DNA of 7,831 bases, taken from NCBI RefSeq assembly GCF_934295145.1, contig NZ_CAKRAS010000084.1:1-7831 (forward strand). Direction: 5' to 3'. Of this stretch, positions 1-6,869 are shown piece after piece; the first letter of the stretch is position 1; each line of letters begins with the position of its first letter. The position numbers were made by a program, and so were the translations under genes. The DNA is from an uncultured Eubacterium sp. (GTDB lineage Bacteria > Bacillota > Clostridia > Lachnospirales > Lachnospiraceae). Under the pieces are notes generated by a model. It was not told where the DNA came from. It did not search any database and saw nothing but the letters and a program-made list of their open reading frames with translations.

Positions 1-728
1 CCCTCTGCATACTGTTCCAGATATTTATGTACAGAACGTGACATTTCTTTTGAAAAATCAGAATTGTATTTACGCTTACAAAATGCCATCATCCAATCTT
101 CAAAAGATCTGTTATCGCAGCGTCCCGCAAACATATCTCTCAATTCGTTTCCATCCATGCTTCGATAAGTATTCTCATGTACAATATACTTCTGATCTAC
201 ACGCTGTGGTTTCGGTCGCTGCATCTGTTGTTCGGTTGGCCATCCAAACACAAGCATTGCCGCCGGAAACACATATTCCGGAAGCTGTAGTAATCTGCGC
301 TGCTCCTCATAATTTTCCATAATATCTCCGATATAGCAGGAACCAATGCCAAAACTTTCTGCCGCCACAACAGCATTCTGCGCTGCGATCACAGCATCTG
401 ATACCGCCAGCATCAGATCCCCCACATCCGGTTTGTGCGGTTCACTTCCAGCTTCCCAAAATGCGTCATACCATTTTTTACAATCCGCACAAAATATCAA
501 AACCAGCGGTGCTTTTGCAATAAAAGGCTGATGATCGCAGGTATCCACCAGTGCTTCTTTCAACTTCTGATCTGTAATATCCAGTATGGTATACAACTGC
601 TGACAACCTGCGGTCGGAGCCTGCGCTGCCGCTTCCAGAATTACCTGTTTCATTTCTTCCGGAATCGGTCTGTTCTCATAGACACGCATAGATTTTCTTT
701 CATATAAACTTTTTATTATCTCATTCAT
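1..728 (-). CDS. Nitroreductase family protein (3' end beyond window edge)
   Basis: This is an FMN-dependent nitroreductase-family oxidoreductase, expected to be cytosolic and to reduce nitro compounds, quinones or flavins with NAD(P)H; the substrate cannot be read from sequence. There are 242 codons open to the left edge with no stop. The N-terminus carries the family's FMN-phosphate motif (R11-K-S13-M-R15) followed by the APTAGCQQ segment near residues 37-44, which matches the usual APS..NxQ. The AESFGIGSCYIGDI stretch near residues 130-143 is the typical second flavin-site region. A Cys/Trp-rich tail (DWMMAFCKRKY) follows. The start at 728 is supported by an AGGAGG ribosome site at 740-745 inside the upstream transporter gene. 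The ATG lies one base after that gene's TAA, so translation is probably coupled. Family members are about 170-270 residues, so little is missing. The family call is secure; the subfamily is not. Confidence 0.9.
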   Translation of the reverse strand, partial: MNEIIKSLYERKSMRVYENRPIPEEMKQVILEAAAQAPTAGCQQLYTILDITDQKLKEALVDTCDHQPFIAKAPLVLIFCADCKKWYDAFWEAGSEPHKPDVGDLMLAVSDAVIAAQNAVVAAESFGIGSCYIGDIMENYEEQRRLLQLPEYVFPAAMLVFGWPTEQQMQRPKPQRVDQKYIVHENTYRSMDGNELRDMFAGRCDNRSFEDWMMAFCKRKYNSDFSKEMSRSVHKYLEQYAE

Positions 729-729
729 G

Positions 730-2052
730 TTATCCAATTCCTCCTAACGCAATTCCAAGAATCAACACAATAAAGCAAACTGCCACATACAAATATTTGC
801 AAATCGGATAATAAAGTTTTGTAAACGGCTTTGTTCTTCCTTTGTTGACCTGTGCCTCCACGTATTTTTTACCACATACCCAGAAAAACATAATCGCTGC
901 CAGGCCTGCTCCCAGCGGGCAGATATAGATAGAAAGCACATCCATCCAACCGGATACGATTCCCTGTATTAAAAGTGAAACACCTAAGCCAATCGCTCCG
1001 ATAATCATACAGGCTGCTTTTCTTCCAACATGCAGTTTCTCCTGAACAGTTGCAATCGGCGCTTCATACAAATTGATCAGTGATGTCAGACCACCAAATA
1101 ATACTGCCACAAAGAAAATAATGATGATCAGCCTGCCACCCGGCATGAACTTGATCAGATTTGGCAGATAGATAAACAAAAGTCCCGGTCCACCCTGATT
1201 CAACTTTGCGCCAGTCGTTGCCATCGCAGGAATAATCACCAATGCCGCCAGCATCGCTGCCAACGTGTCAAAAAATGCCACGCGACCTGCCGCTGCCGGA
1301 ATATTTTCATGATCCCGCAGATAAGAACCGTAAATTAACGTTCCATTTCCAGCTACTGACAGTGAGAAAAACGCCTGTCCCAATGCAAAAATCCAAGTTT
1401 TTGGATCTGCTAATGCCACCGGATCAATACGAAAAATATAATGATAACCCGTTGCCGCCCCCGATTGAAATGCGATATAAATGCCAAGTCCTAAAAACAA
1501 AAAGAAGAAAATCGGCATCATGATCTTATTTGCCGTTTCAATTCCATTTCCAACACCAAACATCAAAATTGCCATGGTAATGCACAAGATTAAAACCTGC
1601 CATCCATTATTTCCAAAAGCCGATGCCATACTGCCAAATTTATCCGCAAACTTCTCTACGTGTTCCGGTGCAAGAGTTGCTCCGGTAAAAGCACCTATGG
1701 CATATTTTAAAATCCATCCCATAACAACGGTATAGCCGATGGCCATCGCCATGGAACCAACCACCGGTATCATACCAAGTGCTTCTCCGATTTTTCTTTT
1801 TCCATGCCGCTCACAGGCACTTCCGAATGCATCGATCGGGCCGGATCTGGTTCCCCGCCCGAAGCTCATCTCTCCGATGACACCGGTAAATCCGATCAGC
1901 ATTACAAAAATAATATATGGGATTAAAAATGCTCCACCTCCATACAAGGACACGCGCGTCGGGAACATCCAGATATTACCCATTCCCACAGCGGAGCCAA
2001 TACATGCTAAAATGAAGCCCCATCTTGACTGAAATGATTCTCTTTTTTCCAT
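730..2052 (-). CDS. Sodium:neurotransmitter symporter (NSS/SNF) family amino-acid transporter
   Basis: This is a secondary transporter that uses the sodium gradient to import an amino acid across the cytoplasmic membrane. The N-terminus is the classic NSS signature: SRWGF at residues 9-13, then the broken helix 1 motif G19-S-A21-V-G-M-G-N26-I-W28-M-F30-P31. Helix 6 carries FFSLS (228-232) and helix 8 carries GLTSL (321-325), the usual substrate and second-sodium regions. About 11 hydrophobic segments fit in 440 residues, the common bacterial length (LeuT is near 510 with 12). D262 in helix 7 falls where LeuT has Asn286, as in MhsT-like transporters. The ATG at 2052 follows an AAGGAGA ribosome site at 2057-2063. 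The gene is transcribed with the nitroreductase downstream. The substrate is unknown; tryptophan or other hydrophobic amino acids would be typical, but that is inference. Confidence 0.95.
   Translation of the reverse strand: MEKRESFQSRWGFILACIGSAVGMGNIWMFPTRVSLYGGGAFLIPYIIFVMLIGFTGVIGEMSFGRGTRSGPIDAFGSACERHGKRKIGEALGMIPVVGSMAMAIGYTVVMGWILKYAIGAFTGATLAPEHVEKFADKFGSMASAFGNNGWQVLILCITMAILMFGVGNGIETANKIMMPIFFFLFLGLGIYIAFQSGAATGYHYIFRIDPVALADPKTWIFALGQAFFSLSVAGNGTLIYGSYLRDHENIPAAAGRVAFFDTLAAMLAALVIIPAMATTGAKLNQGGPGLLFIYLPNLIKFMPGGRLIIIIFFVAVLFGGLTSLINLYEAPIATVQEKLHVGRKAACMIIGAIGLGVSLLIQGIVSGWMDVLSIYICPLGAGLAAIMFFWVCGKKYVEAQVNKGRTKPFTKLYYPICKYLYVAVCFIVLILGIALGGIG
740..745 (-). promoter_or_regulatory. 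Ribosome binding site of the nitroreductase gene, inside the NSS coding end
   Basis: On the minus strand this reads AGGAGG, 11 bases before the ATG at 728. It lies within the last codons of the NSS transporter. With the stop and start codons separated by one base, this decides the nitroreductase start and suggests that ribosomes ending the transporter feed the next gene. Confidence 0.75.
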
Positions 2053-2101
2053 AGAATCTCCTTATCTTTTTCAAAACTATTCTATTAGTAAAGCGGACAT
2101 T

Positions 2102-2129
2102 ATCTTACACATTTTAACACACTTTTCAA
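2102..2129 (-). promoter_or_regulatory. Candidate promoter of the NSS-nitroreductase operon
   Basis: On the minus strand TTGAAA (2124-2129) and TAAGAT (2102-2107) are separated by 16 bases, about 50 bases upstream of the transporter ATG. The -35 is good and the -10 matches four of six consensus positions. A stray TATAAT lies further upstream, near 2185-2195, without a good -35. This is a moderate call. Confidence 0.4.
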
Positions 2130-2219
2130 TTTCTATCCATGTTTTTTCCATCTTTTAATCCAAATCCTCTACATCCAAAAGCTTTCATTATAAGTCAATA
2201 TAAACAACAAGAATCCCCC

Positions 2220-2266
2220 AAAAAAAGGATGCAGAACTTCCGTATTTTTACGAAAATTCCACATCC
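2220..2266 (-). terminator. Rho-independent terminator after pckA
   Basis: Read on the minus strand, a long imperfect hairpin (outer pairs GGATG 2227-2231 with CATCC 2262-2266; inner pairs around CGTA/TACG; small AT loop) is followed directly by seven T residues (2220-2226). This is the canonical order for stopping the pckA transcript, about 100 bases after its stop codon. On the plus strand the hairpin has no T tract after it. Confidence 0.85.
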
Positions 2267-2283
2267 TGGAACATTAAATATTT

Positions 2284-2359
2284 GAGTCGAACGCACGTGA
2301 GACTTGGTGCGTGATTCTGGTCAGCGAAAGCTGACATATTCTTCTCAGAACCATTGCAC
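2284..2359 (-). other. Extra structured segment in the pckA 3' UTR
   Basis: Between the pckA stop and its terminator the minus-strand RNA can form a perfect hairpin GTCAGC/GCTGAC (2320-2325 with 2330-2335, four-base loop). It is flanked by a longer helix GGTTCTG/CAGAATC (2346-2352 with 2313-2319) and by GTGC/GCAC (2356-2359 with 2307-2310). A second possible stem pairs ACGCAC with GTGCGT (2307-2312 with 2291-2296) and competes for the same GTGC bases. One pair in the long helix is G-U only when read as minus-strand RNA and A-C if read as plus, which favours a minus-strand transcript. The segment could be a processed 3' UTR RNA, a stability element or a small dispersed repeat. No known family is recognised. 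Confidence 0.45.
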
Positions 2360-2369
2360 TCTACACTTC

Positions 2370-3974
2370 TTATGCCTGAGGACCTGCAGAAACAAGTGCT
2401 TTACCAGCTTCGTTTCCTTCGTATTTTGCAAAATTCTTCACAAATCTCTCTGCCAGATCTTTTGCTTTTGCTTCCCACTCAGCAGCATCTGCGTAAGTAT
2501 CACGCGGATCAAGGATTGCCGGATCTACGCCCGGAAGCTCTGTCGGTACTTCAAAGTTGAAATATGGGATTGTCTTTGTCGGAGCATTTTTGATATCACC
2601 ATTTAAGATTGCATCGATAATTCCACGAGTATCCTTGATGGAGATACGTTTGCCTGTTCCATTCCATCCTGTATTAACCAGGTAAGCTTTTGCTCCACTC
2701 TTCTCCATTCTCTTTACGAGCTCTTCTGCATATTTTGTCGGATGAAGCTCAAGGAAAGCCTGTCCGAAACATGCGGAGAAAGTAGGTGTCGGCTCTGTGA
2801 TTCCACGCTCTGTACCAGCTAATTTTGCTGTAAATCCAGACAGGAAGTAGTACTGTGTCTGCTCCGGTGTCAGAACAGATACTGGAGGAAGTACACCAAA
2901 TGCATCTGCAGACAGGAAGATTACATTCTTAGCTGCCGGTGCGGAAGAAACCGGACGAACAATGTTTTCAATATGATTAATAGGATAAGATACACGGGTA
3001 TTCTCTGTCACGCTCTTGTCAGCGAAATCAATTTTGCCTTCTGCATCCAGAGTAACATTCTCAAGCAGAGCATCACGTCTGATCGCATTATAGATGTCCG
3101 GCTCAGATTCTTTGTCAAGGTTGATAACTTTTGCATAGCATCCGCCCTCAAAGTTGAATACACCATTGTCATCCCAGCCGTGCTCATCATCACCGATCAG
3201 GAGACGTTTTGGATCTGTGGAAAGTGTAGTTTTACCTGTTCCGGAAAGTCCGAAGAAGATTGCTGTATTCTCACCGTTCATATCTGTGTTTGCAGAACAG
3301 TGCATGGAAGCGATGCCTTTTAACGGAAGGTAATAGTTCATCATAGAGAACATACCTTTTTTCATCTCTCCGCCGTACCATGTATTTACGATAACCTGCT
3401 CACGGCTTGTGATATTGAACATAACTGCGGTCTCAGAATTCAGTCCAAGTTCTTCGTAATTCTCAACTTTTGCTTTGGAAGCGTTATAAACAACAAAATC
3501 CGGTTCAAAATTCTCAAGTTCTTCTGCAGTCGGCTGAATAAACATATTTGTTACGAAATGTGCCTGCCAAGCAACCTCGACGATGAAACGGATAGCCATA
3601 CGTGTATCTTTGTTTGCTCCACAGAATGCATCTACTACATACAGCTTTTTATTTGAAAGTTCTTTGAGTGCAAGTTCCTTTACTGCGCTCCAAGCTTCCT
3701 GTGTAGCCGGATGATTATCATTTTTATATTCATCAGAAGTCCACCATACAGTGTCCTTGGAATTCTCATCTACTACAATATATTTATCTTTCGGAGAACG
3801 ACCTGTATAAATACCTGTCATAACATTAACTGCTCCAAGTTCGCTGACCTGACCTTTTTCATAGCCTTCCAGTTCCGGTTTTGTCTCTTCCTCAAATAAT
3901 AATTCATAGGATGGATTGTGAACAATCTCTGTTGTGCCAGTAATGCCGTATTTACTTAAATTCATTTCTGCCAT
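2370..3974 (-). CDS. pckA: Phosphoenolpyruvate carboxykinase (ATP)
   Basis: This cytosolic enzyme (EC 4.1.1.49) interconverts oxaloacetate plus ATP with PEP, CO2 and ADP. In anaerobic gut bacteria it may run toward oxaloacetate for succinate or energy conservation, or toward PEP for gluconeogenesis. All signature elements are intact: TGRSPKDKY (57-65, with substrate Arg59), YGGEMKKGMFS (200-210, metal and substrate Lys205/206), MHCSAN with His225, the P-loop GLSGTGKTTLS (242-252, Lys248/Thr249), the second metal site IGDDEHGWDD (260-269), Arg327 in NTRVSYPINHIENIVRP, and the nucleotide-binding NGTGKRISIKDTR (438-450). The 534 residues match the family length (E. coli about 540). The start at 3974 has an AGGTAGG-like ribosome site just upstream; an in-frame ATG three codons later is less well placed. 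The gene is flanked by its own promoter and terminator, so it is monocistronic. Confidence 0.98.
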   Translation of the reverse strand: MAEMNLSKYGITGTTEIVHNPSYELLFEEETKPELEGYEKGQVSELGAVNVMTGIYTGRSPKDKYIVVDENSKDTVWWTSDEYKNDNHPATQEAWSAVKELALKELSNKKLYVVDAFCGANKDTRMAIRFIVEVAWQAHFVTNMFIQPTAEELENFEPDFVVYNASKAKVENYEELGLNSETAVMFNITSREQVIVNTWYGGEMKKGMFSMMNYYLPLKGIASMHCSANTDMNGENTAIFFGLSGTGKTTLSTDPKRLLIGDDEHGWDDNGVFNFEGGCYAKVINLDKESEPDIYNAIRRDALLENVTLDAEGKIDFADKSVTENTRVSYPINHIENIVRPVSSAPAAKNVIFLSADAFGVLPPVSVLTPEQTQYYFLSGFTAKLAGTERGITEPTPTFSACFGQAFLELHPTKYAEELVKRMEKSGAKAYLVNTGWNGTGKRISIKDTRGIIDAILNGDIKNAPTKTIPYFNFEVPTELPGVDPAILDPRDTYADAAEWEAKAKDLAERFVKNFAKYEGNEAGKALVSAGPQA

Positions 3975-4029
3975 TTTACCTACCTCGTCCTTTCGTTCTT
4001 TAATGTAATAGAGTACTTAATTCGAACCT

Positions 4030-4058
4030 ATACTATCATTAATGCCAGAATTTGTCAA
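4030..4058 (-). promoter_or_regulatory. Promoter of pckA
   Basis: On the minus strand TTGACA (4053-4058) and TAGTAT (4030-4035) are separated by exactly 17 bases. This predicts a transcript start near 4023 and a leader of about 48 bases before the pckA ATG. It is a strong sigma-A-type match. Confidence 0.85.
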
Positions 4059-4134
4059 TATTTTATCAATCTTTCGGGCTGATTTTGCATCCAATTACGT
4101 ACAAGATATACAATACAAAAAAATACAACTATAA

Positions 4135-4148
4135 GTCAAGCGATTTCA
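4135..4148 (-). promoter_or_regulatory. Weak cre-like (CcpA) site upstream of pckA
   Basis: The minus strand reads TGAAATCGCTTGAC. It matches the catabolite-response consensus TGNAANCGNWNNCA except in the last two positions. It sits about 77 bases upstream of the pckA -35 box and downstream of the kinase-like gene. Catabolite control of pckA is biologically reasonable, but the imperfect right half makes this tentative. Confidence 0.25.
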
Positions 4149-4166
4149 CCCAAAATATTCCTCACA

Positions 4167-4805
4167 TCAACATGAAATTGCTTTCAAATATTCTAATCTT
4201 TGACAAAACATCTCATAATATTGTGGCAATTTTTCAAAACAGGACACCTCTATTTCTGCGATCTGATTTAATCCGATTTTTCGCACAGCTTCTTCTGCTG
4301 CTTCCTGCTGTGTCGCATGTCGTCCAAACAACGTCTGGCAATTGGCACCTTCCATTTTGTCATAGGCATAAAAAGCCTGATTAAAATCCATCAGTTTATG
4401 CAGACGCATCGGTTTATTTGTTTTATTATTTACCAGCATGCCCCAGTTTCCCCAATGACGATCGGTATTTCCAATCAGATAATCTACGATATTCATCATA
4501 TAATAATTGTGCCGATCCAGTGACAACACATATTTTTTGGTATTTCGATCGTGGTTCATAGAATAAATTTCAAACGCTTCCATTGGAACAATAGAAAACT
4601 CTTTTGATGTAATATTATCGCTGACGCTGACTTCTTCTCCATCAAAAAAATCACGTTCATACAATACCTGATCCACATCAAAGCATCTGCAGATCTGACT
4701 TGCAAGCACTTCCCGTTCCACTGCATCAGCTCCACCATCTTTTAATAACCGAAATCCATTTTCTGTTCGCTGCCATGCTTTCGGGAAACAACCATTAAAA
4801 TTCAT
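4167..4805 (-). CDS. Short HipA-like kinase domain protein, orphan
   Basis: This is a 212-residue protein with the catalytic core of HipA-like (PI-kinase-fold) Ser/Thr kinases. The ATP lobe shows GFRLLKDGG (candidate ATP lysine Lys22) followed by AVEREVLASQI (30-38). The catalytic loop is GNTDRHWGNWG (112-122), with Asp115 as expected base and Asn120 as metal ligand. The second metal motif is LMDFNQAF (138-145, Asp140). HipA is about 440 residues, and related Firmicutes proteins that I recall carry roughly 70-100 residues before the equivalent of the NGCFPKAW segment. Here the frame is open upstream only to a stop at 4872-4874 and has no other ATG, GTG or TTG, so the start at 4805 is forced. 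There is no HipB-like antitoxin next to it. It has its own promoter, and a GntR-ABC operon lies upstream. Kinase fold likely; target and toxicity unknown. Confidence 0.75.
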   Translation of the reverse strand: MNFNGCFPKAWQRTENGFRLLKDGGADAVEREVLASQICRCFDVDQVLYERDFFDGEEVSVSDNITSKEFSIVPMEAFEIYSMNHDRNTKKYVLSLDRHNYYMMNIVDYLIGNTDRHWGNWGMLVNNKTNKPMRLHKLMDFNQAFYAYDKMEGANCQTLFGRHATQQEAAEEAVRKIGLNQIAEIEVSCFEKLPQYYEMFCQRLEYLKAISC

Positions 4806-4821
4806 TCTTTTACTGTTTTCT

Positions 4822-4851
4822 ATTATACCTGTTTTACTTTTTTTGTGTAAA
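4822..4851 (-). promoter_or_regulatory. Promoter of the HipA-like gene, giving a very short leader
   Basis: On the minus strand TTTACA (4846-4851) and a perfect TATAAT (4822-4827) are 18 bases apart. The expected transcript start is near 4815, only about 10 bases before the ATG, and no Shine-Dalgarno match is visible there. The gene may therefore be translated from a nearly leaderless message. Confidence 0.7.
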
Positions 4852-4907
4852 GAAAAAGAACAAGAACACTTTTAATATATTTCTTCACTTTTATAATTCT
4901 CAATATA

Positions 4908-5555
4908 TCACAGTTCCTTCTTTTTCATAATCCGGCAGCTGCACAAATACGACACCACTGCCAGACACCCGGCCACACTTAAACCGATCACAGATACCGC
5001 CGCATCTCCAACCAGATCAGATGCAGACACCAGAACATTTCCATCCAGTATTTCGCTTTTGTCTGCCAGAAAATAAATCATTGAACCGACAAAAACAGAA
5101 ACTCCAACCACTACCAGGCGACTCTTTTCTACACCAAATTTTAATTGCAGCGGAAGAAGTAGAGACAAATATAAAATTCCAATTGGCAAAAAGTCAACTC
5201 CCCTCACTAACTCCTCTGAAAATACAATATGTGAATTACTTACTACCATAACAACCAAATACAAAACTAATGCAATAAACCATGCGATAATTGAACCACC
5301 AATACACAGCAGGTATTTTTCTCTGACATATATTTTTCGATCAATCGGCAATGTAAATAAAAAAGCCAATCCATGATCCATCTCATCATAGGAAAGTGTA
5401 GAAACTAAAAGTGCTGCCATCAAAAAAGTAGAATAACCCAACACAAAAGTATTTTTTTGTGTAACTCCAAGTATAATCGTAATTGCAATAACACAGAGAA
5501 ATGTCTGTTTGCTGTGCAGTAACAACCGGATATCCTTTTCTAATAATCCTCTCAT
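4908..5555 (-). CDS. ABC-2 type transporter permease subunit
   Basis: This is the membrane half of an ABC exporter, 215 residues with about six hydrophobic spans (roughly 19-35, 38-54, 82-105, 120-137, 146-164, 185-206). The first cytosolic stretch, SYDEMDHGLAFLFTLPIDRKIYVREKYL (55-82), has the layout of the ABC2_membrane_5-type families, whose members usually sit beside a YtrB-like ATPase. The ATG overlaps the ATPase stop codon (ATGA at 5552-5555). An AGGAGG site at 5565-5570 inside the ATPase gene supports this start and shows tight translational coupling. It is the last gene of the GntR-ATPase-permease operon; no convincing hairpin terminator follows before the next promoter. The substrate is unknown; relatives are linked to cell-envelope stress and peptide-antibiotic response. 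Confidence 0.88.
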   Translation of the reverse strand: MRGLLEKDIRLLLHSKQTFLCVIAITIILGVTQKNTFVLGYSTFLMAALLVSTLSYDEMDHGLAFLFTLPIDRKIYVREKYLLCIGGSIIAWFIALVLYLVVMVVSNSHIVFSEELVRGVDFLPIGILYLSLLLPLQLKFGVEKSRLVVVGVSVFVGSMIYFLADKSEILDGNVLVSASDLVGDAAVSVIGLSVAGCLAVVSYLCSCRIMKKKEL

Positions 5556-6403
5556 CCCTGATAACCTCCTGTCATCATCAAAATCAACTCATCGATATTA
5601 CCATTTTCCACAACGATTCCCGGACAATTTTCCTGATAAAAATCTTTGTGATTTGTGAAGCAGGCATAACCGTAGGATGTTTTCTGAGTTTTTAACAGAT
5701 ATTCCTGATCCAGATTAGCAAACTGGTCTTCACTCACCTTTAATACTCCATACTGTTCCAGAATCACATCCGTATCCTCATGTAACATCAATGTTCCGTC
5801 ATGGATCAGATAAATATCATCACACAAACGCTCCAGATCTGACGCAATATGGGAAGTGATCAAAATCGAACGTTCTTCGTCCTCAGCCATATAAGCCCGT
5901 AACATATCCAAAATATAATTTCTGGCTTCCACATCCAGACCTGTTGTCGGTTCATCCATGATCAGAAGCCTTGCATGGTGGCTAAGTGCTGTCAACACCC
6001 GTAATTTTGCTCTCATACCAGTGGAATATTCACGGATTCGCTTCTTCTCCGGTAACCTTAATTCCCGACATCCTCTTTCAAAATAATCCCGGTCAAAATT
6101 TGGATACATTTTTGCCAATATTTTCTGTACATCAACAATATTGAGATAGGTGCTGAACCCGGAATCCGCCAGGGACGCTCCAATTTCTGCTTTTTCTTTC
6201 ATGCATAACTGATGAATATCTTTTCCCAATACAGATATTTCACCGCTTTCTGCCTCCGTCAGTCCAAGTATTAATTTGATCGCCGTACTTTTTCCGGCTC
6301 CGTTTTTTCCCACAAGACCTGTGATCTGTCCACTTGGAATCTCCATAGACAGATCCATTTGAAAATTTCCATATGTCTTGCTGACATTTTTCATTGTAAT
6401 CAT
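5552..6403 (-). CDS. ABC transporter ATP-binding protein, YtrB-like
   Basis: This is the ATPase subunit that powers the adjacent permease at the inner face of the membrane. It has 283 residues: a nucleotide-binding domain up to about 215, then a C-terminal extension. Walker A is GKNGAGKST (32-40). The signature is the divergent YSTGM (126-130) in place of LSGGQ. Walker B is LLIMDEPTTGLD (146-157) with catalytic Glu151. The H-loop is LITSHIASDLERL (181-193) with His185. The Q-loop region reads IGASLADSGFSTYLN (74-88) with no glutamine, as I recall for relatives of this group. The ATG at 6403 has an AGGAGG site seven bases upstream (6411-6416). The GntR regulator ends 18 bases before it and the permease overlaps its end, so the three genes form one operon. 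Confidence 0.94.
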   Translation of the reverse strand: MITMKNVSKTYGNFQMDLSMEIPSGQITGLVGKNGAGKSTAIKLILGLTEAESGEISVLGKDIHQLCMKEKAEIGASLADSGFSTYLNIVDVQKILAKMYPNFDRDYFERGCRELRLPEKKRIREYSTGMRAKLRVLTALSHHARLLIMDEPTTGLDVEARNYILDMLRAYMAEDEERSILITSHIASDLERLCDDIYLIHDGTLMLHEDTDVILEQYGVLKVSEDQFANLDQEYLLKTQKTSYGYACFTNHKDFYQENCPGIVVENGNIDELILMMTGGYQG

Positions 6404-6421
6404 TACAAATCCTCCTGCTTC

Positions 6422-6796
6422 CTACGCTTCCTCCAACAGCAGACTTACAATTTCCAAAATTTCCTCGCTGCTCAATCCGACATTTTTTGCCTGATCAATA
6501 GCTTTTTCGAATTCTTCTTCTACTGCTCTCCTGCGTCCTTCCAGTGCCAGCTGTTTGTCCGAAGCGGTAACAAAGGTTCCTTTTCCATGAACGGTTGTCA
6601 CGAATCCGGCTTCTTCCAGCTTGTCGTAAGCTTTTTTTACAGTCAGTGCACTGATGCGAAGTTCACCTGCCAGCTTTCTCACAGAGGGAAGCACCTCTCC
6701 CTCTGCTAGCGCTGACTCAATAATTTCTGTTTTTATCTGTTCCATGAGTTGCTCATAAATTGGCACCATGGAAGAATGATTTAAAATAATATGCAT
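6422..6796 (-). CDS. GntR family transcriptional regulator, YtrA subfamily
   Basis: This is a DNA-binding repressor of 124 residues. The N-terminal winged helix-turn-helix (about 10-76) shows the GntR features PIYEQLMEQIKTEII (12-26), LPSVRKLAGELRISALTVKKAYDKLEEAG (36-64) and the wing HGKGTFV (70-76). A short helical tail of about 45 residues follows, with no large ligand domain, which defines the YtrA group. The open frame continues upstream to 6895, but the ATG at 6796 is chosen because GGGAGG lies at 6807-6812 and the promoter at 6824-6852 lies inside the longer frame. The gene leads an operon with the ABC ATPase (18-base gap) and permease. The inverted repeat over its promoter suggests it represses itself and the exporter. 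The inducing signal is unknown. Confidence 0.92.
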   Translation of the reverse strand: MHIILNHSSMVPIYEQLMEQIKTEIIESALAEGEVLPSVRKLAGELRISALTVKKAYDKLEEAGFVTTVHGKGTFVTASDKQLALEGRRRAVEEEFEKAIDQAKNVGLSSEEILEIVSLLLEEA

Positions 6797-6818
6797 ATTG
6801 ACGGGGCCTCCCTTACAG

Positions 6819-6869
6819 TAAACAGTATATAACAGTGTATATCTGTTGTCAACTGTTATATACTGTTTA
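6819..6869. promoter_or_regulatory. Operator: perfect 18-bp inverted repeat over the gntR promoter
   Basis: The left arm TAAACAGTATATAACAGT (6819-6836) is the exact reverse complement of the right arm (6852-6869), with a 15-base spacer. Inside lie five half-site-like words: AACAG at 6821 and 6831, and CTGTT at 6843, 6853 and 6863. Their starts step by 10, 12, 10 and 10 bases, close to one helical turn. The arms contain the -10 box and the end of the -35 box. This is the expected target of the GntR/YtrA protein encoded just downstream, which would give autorepression. Confidence 0.85.
6824..6852 (-). promoter_or_regulatory. Promoter of the gntR-ABC operon
   Basis: On the minus strand a perfect TTGACA (6847-6852) is followed after exactly 17 bases by TATACT (6824-6829). 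Transcription should start near 6817 and leave a leader of about 21 bases before the gntR ATG. The promoter lies wholly inside the inverted repeat, so repressor binding would exclude RNA polymerase. Confidence 0.9.

Noticed and set aside
38..707. Plus-strand open frames at the left edge
   Set aside because: They overlap the minus-strand nitroreductase, whose family motifs and ribosome site are clear.
1242..2032. Several plus-strand open frames opposite the NSS gene
   Set aside because: They are antisense to a clear transporter gene, lack ribosome sites and encode low-complexity Pro/Lys-rich peptides with no recognisable domain.
2282..2320. tRNA-like T-loop (GTTCGACTC on the minus strand)
   Set aside because: The flanking bases do not form a T stem, there is no acceptor stem or anticodon arm at the right distance, and the bases fit the pckA 3' UTR fold better.
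2304..3323. Plus-strand open frames opposite pckA
   Set aside because: They are antisense to a highly conserved enzyme gene and carry no ribosome site or recognisable domain.
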